Under the pieces are notes generated by a model. That model was not told where the DNA came from, made no database searches, and saw only the letters and a program-made list of their open reading frames with translations. From positions 1-37,088 of the forward strand of contig MU835695.1 in assembly GCA_029204225.1 (NCBI GenBank): a stretch of DNA of 37,088 nucleotides. Reading direction: 5' to 3'. Position numbers and translations under genes: made by a program. This document shows, piece after piece, positions 19,226-29,860 of this stretch; position 1 is the first letter of the stretch; each line of letters begins with the position of its first letter. Origin of the DNA: Diphasiastrum complanatum (lineage: Eukaryota > Streptophyta > Lycopodiopsida > Lycopodiales > Lycopodiaceae).

Positions 19226-20701
19226 CTTAGAAACCCGTTCCGACCCTTTTGGGTCGGAACAGACTGTGCATTCCGTACAGTACGTTCCGGAACATACTGG
19301 ATCAGAACGTTTTTTTTTTCTTAAAATTAAAAAAACATGACACTTGCTGGCCGCGATCTATCTGACAGGAGGGTTGTGTGGTACAACTTGGATCCCAGCG
19401 ACTGCAGGCCTTTTTTTAAATCTTTCTCCTAAGCAGTGACTGTGTCTAACAGGCTTTTGAGTAACCAACTTGCTCTCTTTTTGTGGATTCCAGACTGTAA
19501 AATAGGGTTTGAAATTAGATTGGCTATGTGTGGAAAGGCCATGGCTTTAACAGCCGGGTATAGCGTTTCAAGTATAGTTAAGCAAAAATCTCCTGAGTTT
19601 ATAATATTGTCTGCGGCAGTAGCATATGGATTGGTTAAATTCATTGAAAGGCTAACCTTTCGAAGTTTTTGCTACTTATGCATAACTGTGATAGCTAAAG
19701 TGGTAACCAATGTGAAGTCTGTGAATTCTGTCAAAGTACGGAACTTTGGACCTTACTTGAGCCTATTAATGACTGACAAGAGGGATTGATTGATTGATTA
19801 ACTATTGAATGCAAACTAGACACCAATAATTGAGATCTAGATTGACAATTCTACATACATCAAGCAAGAGCAATCACAAATCATTAATCAAAGTGAAGAT
19901 CTAGCCCCCACAGGTGTGGTACACCTTCAGCACGGCCTGTAGACAGAAAATATTGTTTAGAACACTTAGATTTCATTTGGATCCAAAAGGAAACAAAGTA
20001 CATAGTGTAGAAGGTCGAGATTGCCAATGAGCTCTCAAAAATTTTCTAAGGCATTACTATGGAAAGTTGATGATACATAGAAAGGCTCTTCCCCACCTCG
20101 AGTTAGGTGAAAATCCAGCATGTATTAAGGAAGCTGATCGACTCTTTTTGCCCTAATTTGCCATTCTAACCTAACCATTAAGTTTTGCCATATTGGTGGC
20201 TAGATTGATCAACCTACTCCATAAATTAAGGGATTTGGTCCTATAATGTAGGAATAATCACCAAACAAACTTGACCAACCCTATGAACATGATCTAACCT
20301 ACTCTAGTGTAGATTCACACGTGGCACCATGGCCTCGCATGGGTGGGACCGCTAGATTTGGCAATTTTTCACAAATTCTTAAGGAATTCTTCTTGTCTAA
20401 GGTTTAGTACAAACCGGAAATTGGTTGTAACTTTTTTACACCGGCATAGTTGCCATTCCAGAATCACTATATGTGAGGTCACGATGGTGAGACATTTGAA
20501 TACCTACCAGCTGAAGATGCTCCACTACAATTTGCTAAACCAATATATGCTGAAACCTGGGTCGGAACAGACCCTTTGTTAAATATTTACGATTTGTTTT
20601 AGAAAATTGTGCACATGTTCCAAAACGGAACACGTTCTGGAACGCGTTCTAGAATGTGTTCCGTTCTGGAACAGGCAACTATGGTGCAAGCTTAATATCA
20701 C
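19217..20701. mobile_element. TIR-type transposon candidate, about 1.47 kb
   Basis: A 9-bp direct repeat GGTGCAAGC at 19217-19225 and 20693-20701 flanks a segment whose ends read TAGAAACCCGTTCC and, inverted, TAGTTGCCTGTTCC. Close to both ends are palindromic GTTCY(R)GAAC-type motifs: a perfect hairpin GTTCCGACCC/GGGTCGGAAC at 19237-19260, and a cluster of three or more at 20617-20685. GGGTCGGAACAGAC occurs at both 19251 and 20561. The interior lacks transposase motifs and so looks non-autonomous. The 9-bp duplication would fit Mutator-like elements, but the family is not established. Confidence 0.5.
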
Positions 20702-20788
20702 GCCTTCCTTAACGGTATGTCTACTAATCTCATGCTTGTACTTTGTCTGACTGATAGTATGTACTATGATGATAGGAAGCTGCCTAAA
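20702..20788 (+). other. Short stretch between transposon and SDR exon
   Basis: Contains a possible splice donor ACG|GTATGT near 20714. A remnant of a missing SDR exon cannot be excluded but was not recognised. Confidence 0.3.
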
Positions 20789-20868
20789 CAACTTTATTTG
20801 GCACTTCACCATTGACAGGTTCCCCGGTCAACTTTATTTGGCACTTCACCATTGACAGGTTCCCCGGT
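20789..20868 (+). repeat. Perfect 40-bp tandem duplication across an intron-exon boundary
   Basis: Two identical 40-base units (20789-20828 and 20829-20868) start CAACTTTATTTGG and end GTTCCCCGGT, followed by a partial CAACTTT. Each contains ATTGACAG|GT, so the 3' splice site at 20818 was copied to 20858. Only the second acceptor gives the conserved reading frame. The CAACTTT on either side suggests microhomology at the break. Confidence 0.93.
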
Positions 20869-20944
20869 CAACTTTTTTGAATTTCTCCGGCCGTTAATTC
20901 AAGAGCTTGGCTACAGCTTTTCCAGTTTGGAGCTGAGCTCATAA
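20859..20944 (+). pseudogene. SDR exon fragment (SPVNFFEF) ending in a stop
   Basis: Starting at the second acceptor, with the incoming phase supplying the first base of Gly, translation is (G)SPVNFFEFLRPLIQELGYSF and then SSLELSS, followed by TAA at 20942. This matches the family stretch DGSPVNSFEFLRPLL that lies between the substrate-site region and the C-terminal part. The stop shortly after is one reason to call the locus a pseudogene. Confidence 0.7.
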
Positions 20945-22089
20945 AACAATTTCTTGTAATGTTAGAGATCTAGAAATGCTTGCAGTTCTGTTCCTTTGGA
21001 GTTCGTATCAATGGCAGGATGCTTTCCCATCAGAGCTACAGCAATCATAGAAATTTTCTCTTAATAAAGACACTTGGGCCCCTAATGAAGGAAATGCCAG
21101 GCTTGCGTACAATGATTCATAAGAGCATTACAGCTTTCCCCAATTGTGAACACTGAACCGATCTTCTCTTTGAGTTTGCACTTGTCTCTGTTTGGTTACA
21201 TCTGACTCCCAGGTTCCTGCTTCATAGATCAGCACCTAAGGAGCCTAGAGAAATGAAGCATTAAGCCAAGGAGACACATAGCTCCTAATAGGTGGTTTCA
21301 CATAATTTTGTAGTTCCTTATTAAAATATTTCCAGCTATCAAAGGTAATTAGTGTGTGCTCACACTGCCATAGTTGTTGATGGCCATCCATCGCAAATCA
21401 ATCTAGTATCACAATATTGCAGTATAAATTGTTTTGAAATGGCATGCATGTAAGAAGGAACAAGTTCATCACAAATTTACCTTTCTTCTGTTTTCTAGCA
21501 GCCATGAGACCAGACTTCACGCTTTATCTTCATGCTGTAACTGGGCTACATAGAAATGATAGGGTTGCTGCTGATATAACAGATAGATCCTCCAAGGATC
21601 AGATTTCGTGCATGTGACAGCATGATAAGCCCAGCCTACTTATACGTCAAATGACTGAATCCAAGGTCTTGACAACATGCACCAGAGAGTCTTCTAATGA
21701 GTGGAACTGCTAGTGCTTACAGAAGCACTGTGCAAAAGCTTATTAGAGGATTAACGAGATGTAATGAGGACATACAAGAAAAAAAACATCAATACAATGT
21801 AATAAGAGAAATAAACGCTAATAAGATGTAGATCCGAGCTTCAGAGAATTCTCATGTTCTGCATTTATGTGGTGACTTCTTTCTGAATGTGATATTTTTG
21901 TCATTGTAGGCAATAAGAAGACATCTTTGTTAAAGTACACAAACTGTTCAGTGATTCTTACTTTCAGATGTCAGGGTTTGCTAGACATGACCTACCTATG
22001 AAGGTTGACTGTACAATATGATTTTTCACTGCACTTTAGTAAACGTTCCACATGATTGTTTGCATTATGAATTTCTCTCTCTGTTGCAG
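20945..22089 (+). other. Intron-like sequence before the last SDR exon
   Basis: No exon recognised. It ends in CTCTCTCTGTTGCAG, a strong pyrimidine-rich 3' splice site. Confidence 0.5.
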
Positions 22090-22536
22090 ATCGGGGTCGG
22101 ACATTACTTCTCGCCTTTGAAGGCACGGAAGGAACTTGGATATATTCCTCTTGTTGATCAAAAGGAGGCCTTCAAGAAGACAATCACATACTTTAAGACA
22201 AGGCATGCAAAAGATTTGAAAAGTCCATCACTTCTCTGGTTGATTCTCATCCTTCCAATATATTTTGGACTATTTCCGAGTGTGCTTGTTCCTCCCCCAT
22301 TTCTTGGATTTCTTGAGCCGGTTCGGTTCCCTTGGATTTTCCTTCTTCGCTCTGTTCAGAATATGCAGATTTTGGTAATTATTGTCTGTCTTGGTCACTT
22401 GTTGGAGGCTTGTTTTGCATGGTTGCTAGCCAGACAGTTGGATCCTATAAACAAAAAAGGTTGGTTCTTGCAAACACTATTTTGGGGATTTCCATCATTC
22501 ATGCTGATATTGAAAAGGCGGAAACGGAAGGAATGA
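22090..22536 (+). pseudogene. Last SDR exon: C-terminus plus TMEM254/DUF4499-like membrane domain
   Basis: Exon start chosen at the AG at 22088-22089; the open frame extends upstream only through intron. It begins IGVGHYFSPLKARKELGYIPLVDQ, the conserved end of the dehydrogenase fold, then KEAFKKTITYFKTRH. A hydrophobic segment LLWLILILPIYFGLF is followed by a loop and a region with VIIVCLGHLLEACFAWLLA. It closes with LDPINKKGWFLQTLFWGFPS, which fits the small membrane domain TMEM254 (DUF4499) found at the C-terminus of plant SDR42E proteins. It ends KRRKRKE and TGA at 22534. This exon alone is intact and could be the 3' end of a gene in better shape elsewhere. Confidence 0.8.
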
Positions 22537-22599
22537 CCACCGACTAGACTAGTGATGAGAATATCATGATAGAGAATGAAGTTATTGTATTGAGCCAAA

Positions 22600-24640
22600 T
22601 TAATAACACAACATATTACCCATTGGAGCTTAATCTTCTATATTTCCAAAGTCTTACATGTGATCTTGAAAAATATGTAATTTTGTTTGCCAGCAAGTTT
22701 CTCAATTTTTTTATCACAAACTTGCTGAACACTCGCACATAAAAGAGAGATTCATTTTGTAATAGGAGTTCAAAGATATGTGCTTAATGCATTCAAGAAT
22801 CAAATTATCTATCTCTAGTCATGGAAAGAATGCTATCTGGATCATTTGGATTTAAGATCGCACTAAAAAATACATACATACATACACGCGCGATTCACGA
22901 GTCGCTGTGAGAAAAAACAGTGATTTGCTGCGAATCGCTGAGGGATTTTTTTTTTCTGTCAGCAATTTGCGAATCGTGAAACCAAGTGAATCGGGATTCG
23001 CTGCAACTATTTTCACAAATTTACAAAAACATTGATTATTTGGCTGCCTTGAAAGTTTTGTAAGTCACAAACACCCACAAGAAACAATATTTTTTGTCAT
23101 CCAACATTGCACTAATTCTACCTTTAAAATATTGACAAAGATGATGTCCTCAAAATAATGCTTTAGGTGCTTTGAAATATATTGTATTTCAAACTTGTCT
23201 ATGTGAAACTATACTACAGTCCAAAAGCAGTGGCCATTGTACACTTATTGTCAACAAACGTGCAACTTTTTTTTTGATCTTCGTGTAGGTTCCACGACAT
23301 CGATGACCTTTCACAAGAATCACTCCAATTCCTTCACATAGGATGGCAAACATTAAAAAATTGGTGATTGACCTTACATGAAACCAATGAACAAAAAATC
23401 ATCCATAATCCTAAATAAATGATATCTTACCAATCTCGGTAGTCATCCAGGTCCCAATCCTGCTTCTCTAATTAAAAAGATCCTAACCTAGTTGGCACGT
23501 GTGACATTCCCCATCATGGCCAAATTACATTTTTCAAGTGAAAATTACAAACTAGCTTGTGCAATTTCCAACATGAGCCACTGCACCATTTGATAAATGT
23601 CATATTAGATAGTGATCACGAGCTTCTACTAGACATTGTAATTGATGTGAAACGCACCTTTATTTTTCACCAATATTTGTTAAATCTTTAGAGTCGCTTA
23701 GTGATTTATAGTGTACACATTTTTTTTATTTGTTTGTCAAACAGGTATTAAAATTCAATGCACGATTCATTGACATTCACTCCCACATAATAACTCTAAT
23801 ATTTGCAATTACCTACTTGGTGACACTATCTAGTCTGAAACATGCATTATTTACCATCAATAATTGTTAGTGAATACAACCAACTTAACTCAAGTTCTCA
23901 TTAAATTATTAAAAAAGACTTGGTCAACGTTCATATTGAGTTGCCATACTCATAATAAGCATCATATAATGTCAGAAAGGGCCAAAGGAAAAGACAACAA
24001 TGTGTATTATTAAATTGTTGATTTTTCCTAAACTTTTAATGCAATATGTAAGGTCAATCTATGAGAAAATTGAATAGATAAGTGTTAAAAATTTCAAAAA
24101 TTGTTTTAAGGTCGTATGATAATCTCAACACTATTTAGGCTCTTCATATAAAAATTCAAAACATGTCATTTGATTATACAGACAAACGTAAAGTTGTAAA
24201 TTGGACAACATTTTTCCATTTTCTAATGTACATGGATGACATTGACATGATCAATAATAGTTTAAAAGGAGTAAACATTAGCTATATGTTCCTAACAAGT
24301 TTTGTGAATGAATGAAAATGACAATAAACGTGTTGAAATCAAAAGTTATGACTATAGACTCCCAAAATTAGTATGCCATTTGGCTTTCAGATAAAACGAA
24401 TTGAAATTGAATAACTTGAATTCAATTGTTTTACATGTAAAAACAATAGCAATCTCTTTAAGATCTAATTTTAAATTGCAAATTGTATTTTTTTCTCTAT
24501 TCAAAAAATATACAAATTTTATTAATGGTATATCGGAGATCTTATGTATTCTATGCAAGTTCAAAAGCTAAGATATTTTTAAAGACTATTCTTTTATCAA
24601 TATTTTTTTTAACTGTCAAATTACTTGAAAGTAATTGTGT
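22600..24640. other. AT-rich, no gene seen
   Basis: No exon, RNA gene or transposon protein recognised. It holds one cluster of GATTCGC-type inverted motifs (listed separately) and a short (TACA)n run near 22871. Confidence 0.5.
22889..23006. repeat. Cluster of inverted GATTCGC / GCGAATC motifs
   Basis: GCGATTCACGAGTCGCTG near 22890 pairs imperfectly with CAGCAATTTGCGAATCGTGAA at 22960-22980. Extra GCGAATCGCTG (22930) and GATTCGCTGC (22995) units lie between and after. Foldback or MITE remnant is the likely reading. No ends or target duplications are defined. Confidence 0.4.
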
Positions 24641-24665
24641 AGTCTATATATATTAAAATTTTAGT

Positions 24666-24687
24666 GGGGCAGCGCTAACGCTGCCCC
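24666..24687. repeat. GC-rich perfect hairpin
   Basis: GGGGCAGCG and CGCTGCCCC form a 9-bp perfect stem around a 4-base loop CTAA, inside strongly AT-rich sequence, about 20 bp after TCTATATATATTAAAA. A GC-rich patch continues to about 24727. Confidence 0.7.
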
Positions 24688-24729
24688 GCTAACGTGTGAC
24701 GGGCAACGTCACCGCAGCCCCACACCCCT

Positions 24730-25457
24730 TCAAGGTTAAGATTCACATTTCTTTATCAATAAAAAATGCAAGCATAATAACCAAATTAGCTATACCAACT
24801 TTTGCATTCATTTTATTCCACCCCTCTTATCAGTTTCAGTAATTTTTCACTCCTTTTGCTATTAACTTACCAAACTCCAATATCCTATGAAATGAACAAT
24901 ACATTAGGCAATGGACGCATAATCCAATACAAGCAAAGCATTGGAGATGTAAATTACATAACTAATTGATAAAAATATATTAAAATTTAAGTACCCAATA
25001 AAAAGAAAAGAAAAAAGAAAATCGCATGAGTAAAACCCATGACATGAGAATCCAAAGTCACTCTTTTCTAGTATAGATAACTCAAATGCCCAAGTTTAAA
25101 CTGACTGAGTATTATTTAAAATTAACTTACAAAAGCCAAATTTAATTCTATAGCTTCTACAAAATTAGTTCTAGTTTTAGATAACCAATGTCTCTGAAAT
25201 TAATTAAGTTTAATTCTCTAATAAACTCGTGACTTTTACATGAAGGATGTCAATCAAAATTGACTGCTAACAAAAAATATTACAAAAGAAAACGGGTTAG
25301 CTATGATTTGATAAACGGCTAGTTTTTTTTCACTTGAGTTAAATGTGTTGTATGAGATAAAAGGACATTAATTGCTAGTCTAGGAAAGTCGTATTTTATG
25401 ACATTCTTCTAATAAATCATAAAAATGCTACATCCAAGCAAATTAACAATTTAACTT
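24730..25457. other. AT-rich, no gene seen
   Basis: No coding or RNA feature recognised. Confidence 0.5.
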
Positions 25458-25735
25458 ATAAATGACGATATACTAAAAAGCGGCAATGCCCTTTGTACAT
25501 AGAAGAGGCTTGCACTTTAAAATTCTCTCACAAGTAAATAAGATTTCCATTGATTACACGCAGTTACACATATGTAGAAAACACCACATACTCAATATAA
25601 GCTATAAACGACAAGATACTAGGAACCAACAATGCTCTATATACATAGAAGAGACTTACAACTTACGCTTTAAAATTTCCTAACAAGTGTATATGATTTT
25701 TCTTCATGGGTGAGATCTCTTCAATTGATTACACA
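25458..25735. repeat. Imperfect tandem duplication, about 146-bp period
   Basis: ATAAATGACGATATACTA at 25458 and ATAAACGACAAGATACTA at 25604 begin two copies. Both contain ACATAGAAGAG(G/A)CTT, TTTAAAATT and end with ATTGATTACAC. The second copy has extra bases. No gene. Confidence 0.6.
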
Positions 25736-25942
25736 TACAATATTCTTTTGAGAATTTGCAAATATGAACATGGTCAAAAACTTTGATCATTCACGTTATA
25801 TTCGACATCATGAAGTACTTCAACAGTTAAGATTAGCCTTAACCATACATCACTATGAAACAAAAATTGCAACCACTAAAATTGGCCAATGGTTTCTAAT
25901 AAGTTTTGATGATTTTTGCACCCAAAAATACATCTAAAATTT

Positions 25943-26235
25943 TCAGCACTTGAGCTCACCAATGGACTTTGAAAATATCTTCAGTTGATCGCACCTGACC
26001 ATAATGAGAGTTTCCAACTCATTCAGAATACAAATGGACTGTGGCTGCCTGTCAAGATTCTCACACTCAGACAAAACTCTCCGGTTGTATGAGTATAGGA
26101 ATCTTGAGAAGCTGCCAGAGTGCATTCATGCTCTTGAAAGACTAAAAACACTCATCTTGATCATGAATGAAAAGCTAAAAAATAGTTTCCAAAATCCATT
26201 GGTGAGCTCAAGGGACTAAAAACTCTATTGTATTT
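25943..26235. pseudogene. Palindromic pair of NLR leucine-rich-repeat fragments
   Basis: The minus strand of 25949-26068 encodes ENLDRQPQSICILNELETLI and then KIFSKSIGELK, and the plus strand of 26091-26212 encodes RNLEKLPECIHALERLKTLI, then SIGELK after a 2-base frameshift. Both match the leucine-rich repeats of plant NLR resistance proteins (the LPESI..L..L..L pattern). The two arms align without gaps except for that 2-base indel and are separated by only 22 bases, pointing outward. No NB-ARC domain is present anywhere nearby. The pair is a gene fragment that was copied in inverted orientation; a transcript crossing it would fold into a hairpin. Confidence 0.65.
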
Positions 26236-27679
26236 TCAAATGCATAAACCATTGTAGTTAAAAACAACTGTCAATAAAATAGCATTCATCTCTTTAACAT
26301 GTTTGAAAACACCCTCTACAATTATTGAAAAACAATAGCTCTTTGTATGTTTTGTTTTAGTCAACATCTTTAATAAAAACCTAAAATATATACCCTAAAC
26401 TACAATGTAAGATATGCAAATTGCTTTCCATAATACAATCTCTATGAAGTGCAAAAGATTTAAAAGTGTTGAAATTCATAATCCTATATTTTAACTCAAT
26501 CAATCAATATAAAGCATCTAAGTTTCTTAAGTTGTCATACTTAAGACTAAAGTCAACATATACTTTGCAAGACTTAACATTAGCTCATATAGTTAGTAGA
26601 TGTCAATAGTTAACGTTAAAAACAATTGATGGGTGTCCAAATAAATGACAACCCATAACTTAGAAAGATGTGTGTCATTACATACATGCAAAAACTAAAC
26701 AGAAAGTAAAATAATTTCGAACAAAAATATTGAAAAATGAACAATAACACATGTTAATAGTTGTATTGTAAATAGTTGTACACATAGTTGTTTTATATGC
26801 TACCAAGCTAAAGTCCAAATGAGCATATGTAGTACCACAAAATAAATATCACAAATAATAGCAAATAACATGTGAACAAGGTTCAAATGGGGGTGTCCAT
26901 GAAAATATGCATTTTCACCAAGAAAAGATCTCCAACAAATACACTTGCACGTCTACTTCAACTTACATAAACTTACTTCAATACATTCTTTATCGCCCTT
27001 AGACTAATCACATTCCCAATAAGTTCAAACCAAATTAAACAATAATAGGTATCAAAAATCCTTTAAAACCCTAAGAGACAATATATATTGTATAATAGCT
27101 TCAAAATCATGCATGTCTACAATAGTGACATAACAAAGGAAGCACGCAACCTTCAACTTACGGAAAAGAATCAACACAAACCAATTGGTAACAACTTAAA
27201 AAGATCCCAATTGATGTCTACACATTTGAAATATATACAGCCTTATGTCTAGGACCATACATGGCGAAACAAGGGCGTCATGCATTTATCAAGCAAATTG
27301 AATCTGCTTAAAAAGACTCATTGTCAAATTCATCAGGCATAGCACAAACCACAAGCTATGACATCCCTAATCACTTGGTCAACGCCCAAGAGTAAGTAAG
27401 AGTAGGTCATGCGCACTAGCATACATCCATATTAGCTTTCATACGACCAATGTCTTAAATTACTATCAGATCTTTGAAGTTGAAGAGCAAATTCAATCAC
27501 AATGAAGGCTACGACCACATAGCAAAACCAATCAAAGGGAGTCACTACATGGAAAAATTAAGATTTACATTTCAGCTCTTCAACCCACTCAAAACCTAAC
27601 TAATAGCACATCAATGTTGAAGATGATGAATCGATCAGATACACATGTTAAGGTCACCTTTAATTGTGTGAAAGAAATT
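26236..27679. other. AT-rich, no gene seen
   Basis: No exon, RNA gene or transposon motif recognised in this 1.4-kb stretch. Confidence 0.5.
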
Positions 27680-27807
27680 GATAGCTTAGGCCCTTGCAAT
27701 GAAGCACTTTAGTGCTAATGTCATTAACCTCTTGCTTTTAATGACTCGATAGCTTAAGCCCTTGCAGTAAAGCATCTAAAGTCTTAATCTCTTGCTTTTA
27801 AAGAGTC
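27680..27807. repeat. Imperfect tandem duplication, 68/60 bp
   Basis: Unit 1 (27680-27747) and unit 2 (27748-27807) both start GATAGCTTA(G/A)GCCCTTGCA and both end CTCTTGCTTTTAA plus GA(C/G)TC. Noncoding. Confidence 0.75.
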
Positions 27808-29576
27808 ATGCATAGGCAGTATTTCATATATCCAAAATACTTGAAATGAAAAGGCCATAAACTGAGTTTTTAGGTCTCAGCACTTACCTTTGTTAACAAG
27901 GAAAAACTTCTTGTAGAGCTAATGAAGATCGAATTGTGCTCCGGTTCCTTCTGAGTCCATGGTTTGTAGATCTATTGTGTCCAACAGCATGGAAATTTAT
28001 CATCATGAGCACAAATAATCTGCACAAGAAGTCGTCAAAATGTTGAGCTCCATCAAGGGTAGCCCAAGCTGTTGCTTGGGGAACAAATAATATTTCACAA
28101 AGTGGTGAACAGAAACTGTAATAGTGCACACTGCTTCCACACCTACCATCACTAGCAAGCACACAATGGATAGACCTATTTGCATAACATAAATAGAACA
28201 GATAATGGAGAAGTATGCATAACATTGACCCCAAATTTAGACTAACAATAGCATAACGAGGAGAAAGTGCTCTTTTGTAAACGGACTATTCTCTTGGGAA
28301 GAAACTAAATCATGATGCCAACTGCACTGCATTGGGTGAATGAGAAAAAGTTGGCACACATGTTTACGACACTATTTATGCAGTATAACAAAACAACCAT
28401 AGATACCCATTCAGTACATTCTTATAGCGTGCCTTCAGCGCTCTACCTTCTGCAGTGTATGGAACAAAAAAGTTGGGATGGATTCGGCTCAATGAAACCA
28501 GAAAACACAAGTTTTCAACAAATTTATACAGAACTACTACTTACTTCAGTCGAGCTAATCTACTAGTGCTTGTCGCAAGTGTCTCCATCCATGTGAGCAA
28601 AAATATCACTGCAACAATCGTCTGATAGTGCTCATTTTTTGGCACTTTTACACGGCCAACAGTGGAGTTGCCTGGCTTCAAATCAACCAATAAACAGGCC
28701 CGATCATTACCATAGCTCCAAACGTCGCTCCCAAACACTTGAGAACAAATTTCTGGATCATTCAATGCAAACCCACCACCACTGCGAGTGCAGCACCCTA
28801 CCTAGACACTGGTACACAGCTTTAAACCGCTGTTCGATGATCTATAGCACATGCTTCAGTCCATCGGCTTCTCTAGCCCACCACAGAAACTTGCAAGCTC
28901 TACAAAAATCAACCACTCCGAAAGGAAATGCCAAGGCTTGGATCATTACATGGTCCACTATAGTTGAAGCACGAGCTACCTGCCATTATATTGCAAGAAG
29001 GGCATATTTTGGGCTGGCATAGGAACATCATCGCCATCGCCAAGCATAAAGATAAGAAGAAATCTGCAGCTACAATTATGATGAGAATCTTAGCACAGGA
29101 ATTGTAGTACGTCATAGTATTGTCTTATTATGATTATTGTGTTCCGAATTCCAGAGAAATATCTATTCAATCAATTGACGTCATAACCCATGTGCCAAAT
29201 GCGTGTTCTATATACTACAATTACAAATTTAGAGATAAGCACGGAACCAAAAGAAAACATAAATAATTCCTTCTTTTCAGCACGTGCTACAAGGACGGAA
29301 AGATGGAAATCTTCCACTACGTTGGATAGGTGCATGAACTTATTTGAAGAAAATATTTGAATCAAAAGCTGAGCAAAAGATGGAAACAAAATCCAATGTG
29401 CCATCCAGAATGACTTTCTAGAAATCTTATTGCAATGGGTTTTGTGTTAGGTTGTAGAAAACAAATTTGCAAGCAATGAGTCCAAGGCAATTTTTATAAG
29501 AGTGTTTATACCTGAGGGGTGGCTGAGGTCCTTTCTCCCATTGAAATGAAAGTCCTTAGCAACCTAAGGTCTAGCT
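27808..29576. other. No recognised gene; several short open frames
   Basis: Minus-strand open frames at 27893-28234, 28541-28765 and 28909-29115 have mixed hydrophobic and Cys-containing sequence. The last begins with a membrane-like segment (AKILIIIVAADFFLSLCLAMAMMF). No family could be named, splice sites do not join them convincingly, and they overlap plus-strand frames. They may be decayed exons or chance. Confidence 0.3.
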
Positions 29577-29599
29577 ATGCCATTTGGGAGGAGCCATGA

Positions 29600-29860
29600 C
29601 GCTCCAAGGCACGGAGTCACACGTGTTGGGTGTTTGGCCCTGGCCAGTGACTGGGCGCCATGTGGCTCCGGTGCTCGGACGGGCAGGGACCTTCAAAAAT
29701 TTGGGGCACAGTCGATTTTTGTGGGCACGGGCTGGGCAAGGTCCCACGCACGCCGGGGCCAGCACTGCTCGCAGTGGCGCCACAGGCAACTCCCAAGTGC
29801 GCGCCGGGCAGAGGGAGCCATGCCCGGGCACTTGCGCATGTGAGACTATGAGACTAGACA
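29600..29860. other. GC-rich island
   Basis: Sharply higher GC than everything around it, with CpG-containing words such as GCGCC, GCACGCCGGGGCC and GCGCGCCGGGC. It is followed by CCTATATATC (about 29867), a TATA-like box, and by a second small GC-rich patch at about 29990-30018. Overlapping open frames on both strands (29571-29949) are explained by the scarcity of AT-rich stop codons. It might be a promoter, a transposon end or captured DNA; none is shown. Confidence 0.45.

Larger units (their letters stand above)
18294..22536 (+). pseudogene. Broken SDR42E-type short-chain dehydrogenase gene with TMEM254-like tail
   Basis: Family: NAD(P)-dependent extended short-chain dehydrogenase related to 3-beta-hydroxysteroid dehydrogenase/isomerase (SDR42E1-like in plants), expected at membranes. 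Three pieces are recognisable: 18294-18626, 20859-20944 and 22090-22536. The first carries GDVR, FHLAS, the catalytic Ser region TSSYDVVFGG and the catalytic YGRSK. The last carries HYFSPLKARKELGYIP and a hydrophobic C-terminal region. Missing are the N-terminal GxxGxxG exon and the exons for the central part after the catalytic Lys (family motif RPAAIYGPGE). There is also a frameshift near 18420 and a stop at 20942. I judge it a pseudogene; a working copy elsewhere is likely. Confidence 0.75.

Noticed and set aside
19429-19789. Overlapping open frames on both strands inside the transposon candidate
   Set aside because: The hydrophobic plus frame and the minus frame match no family I know and overlap each other; insufficient for a gene call.
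24643-25070. Helitron with TC start and CTAG end
   Set aside because: The base before TC is G rather than A, and there is no hairpin just before CTAG at 25067-25070.
28541-29115. Minus-strand frames that look partly membrane-like
   Set aside because: Cannot be joined by convincing splice sites or assigned to a family; noted only as a possible decayed exon cluster.
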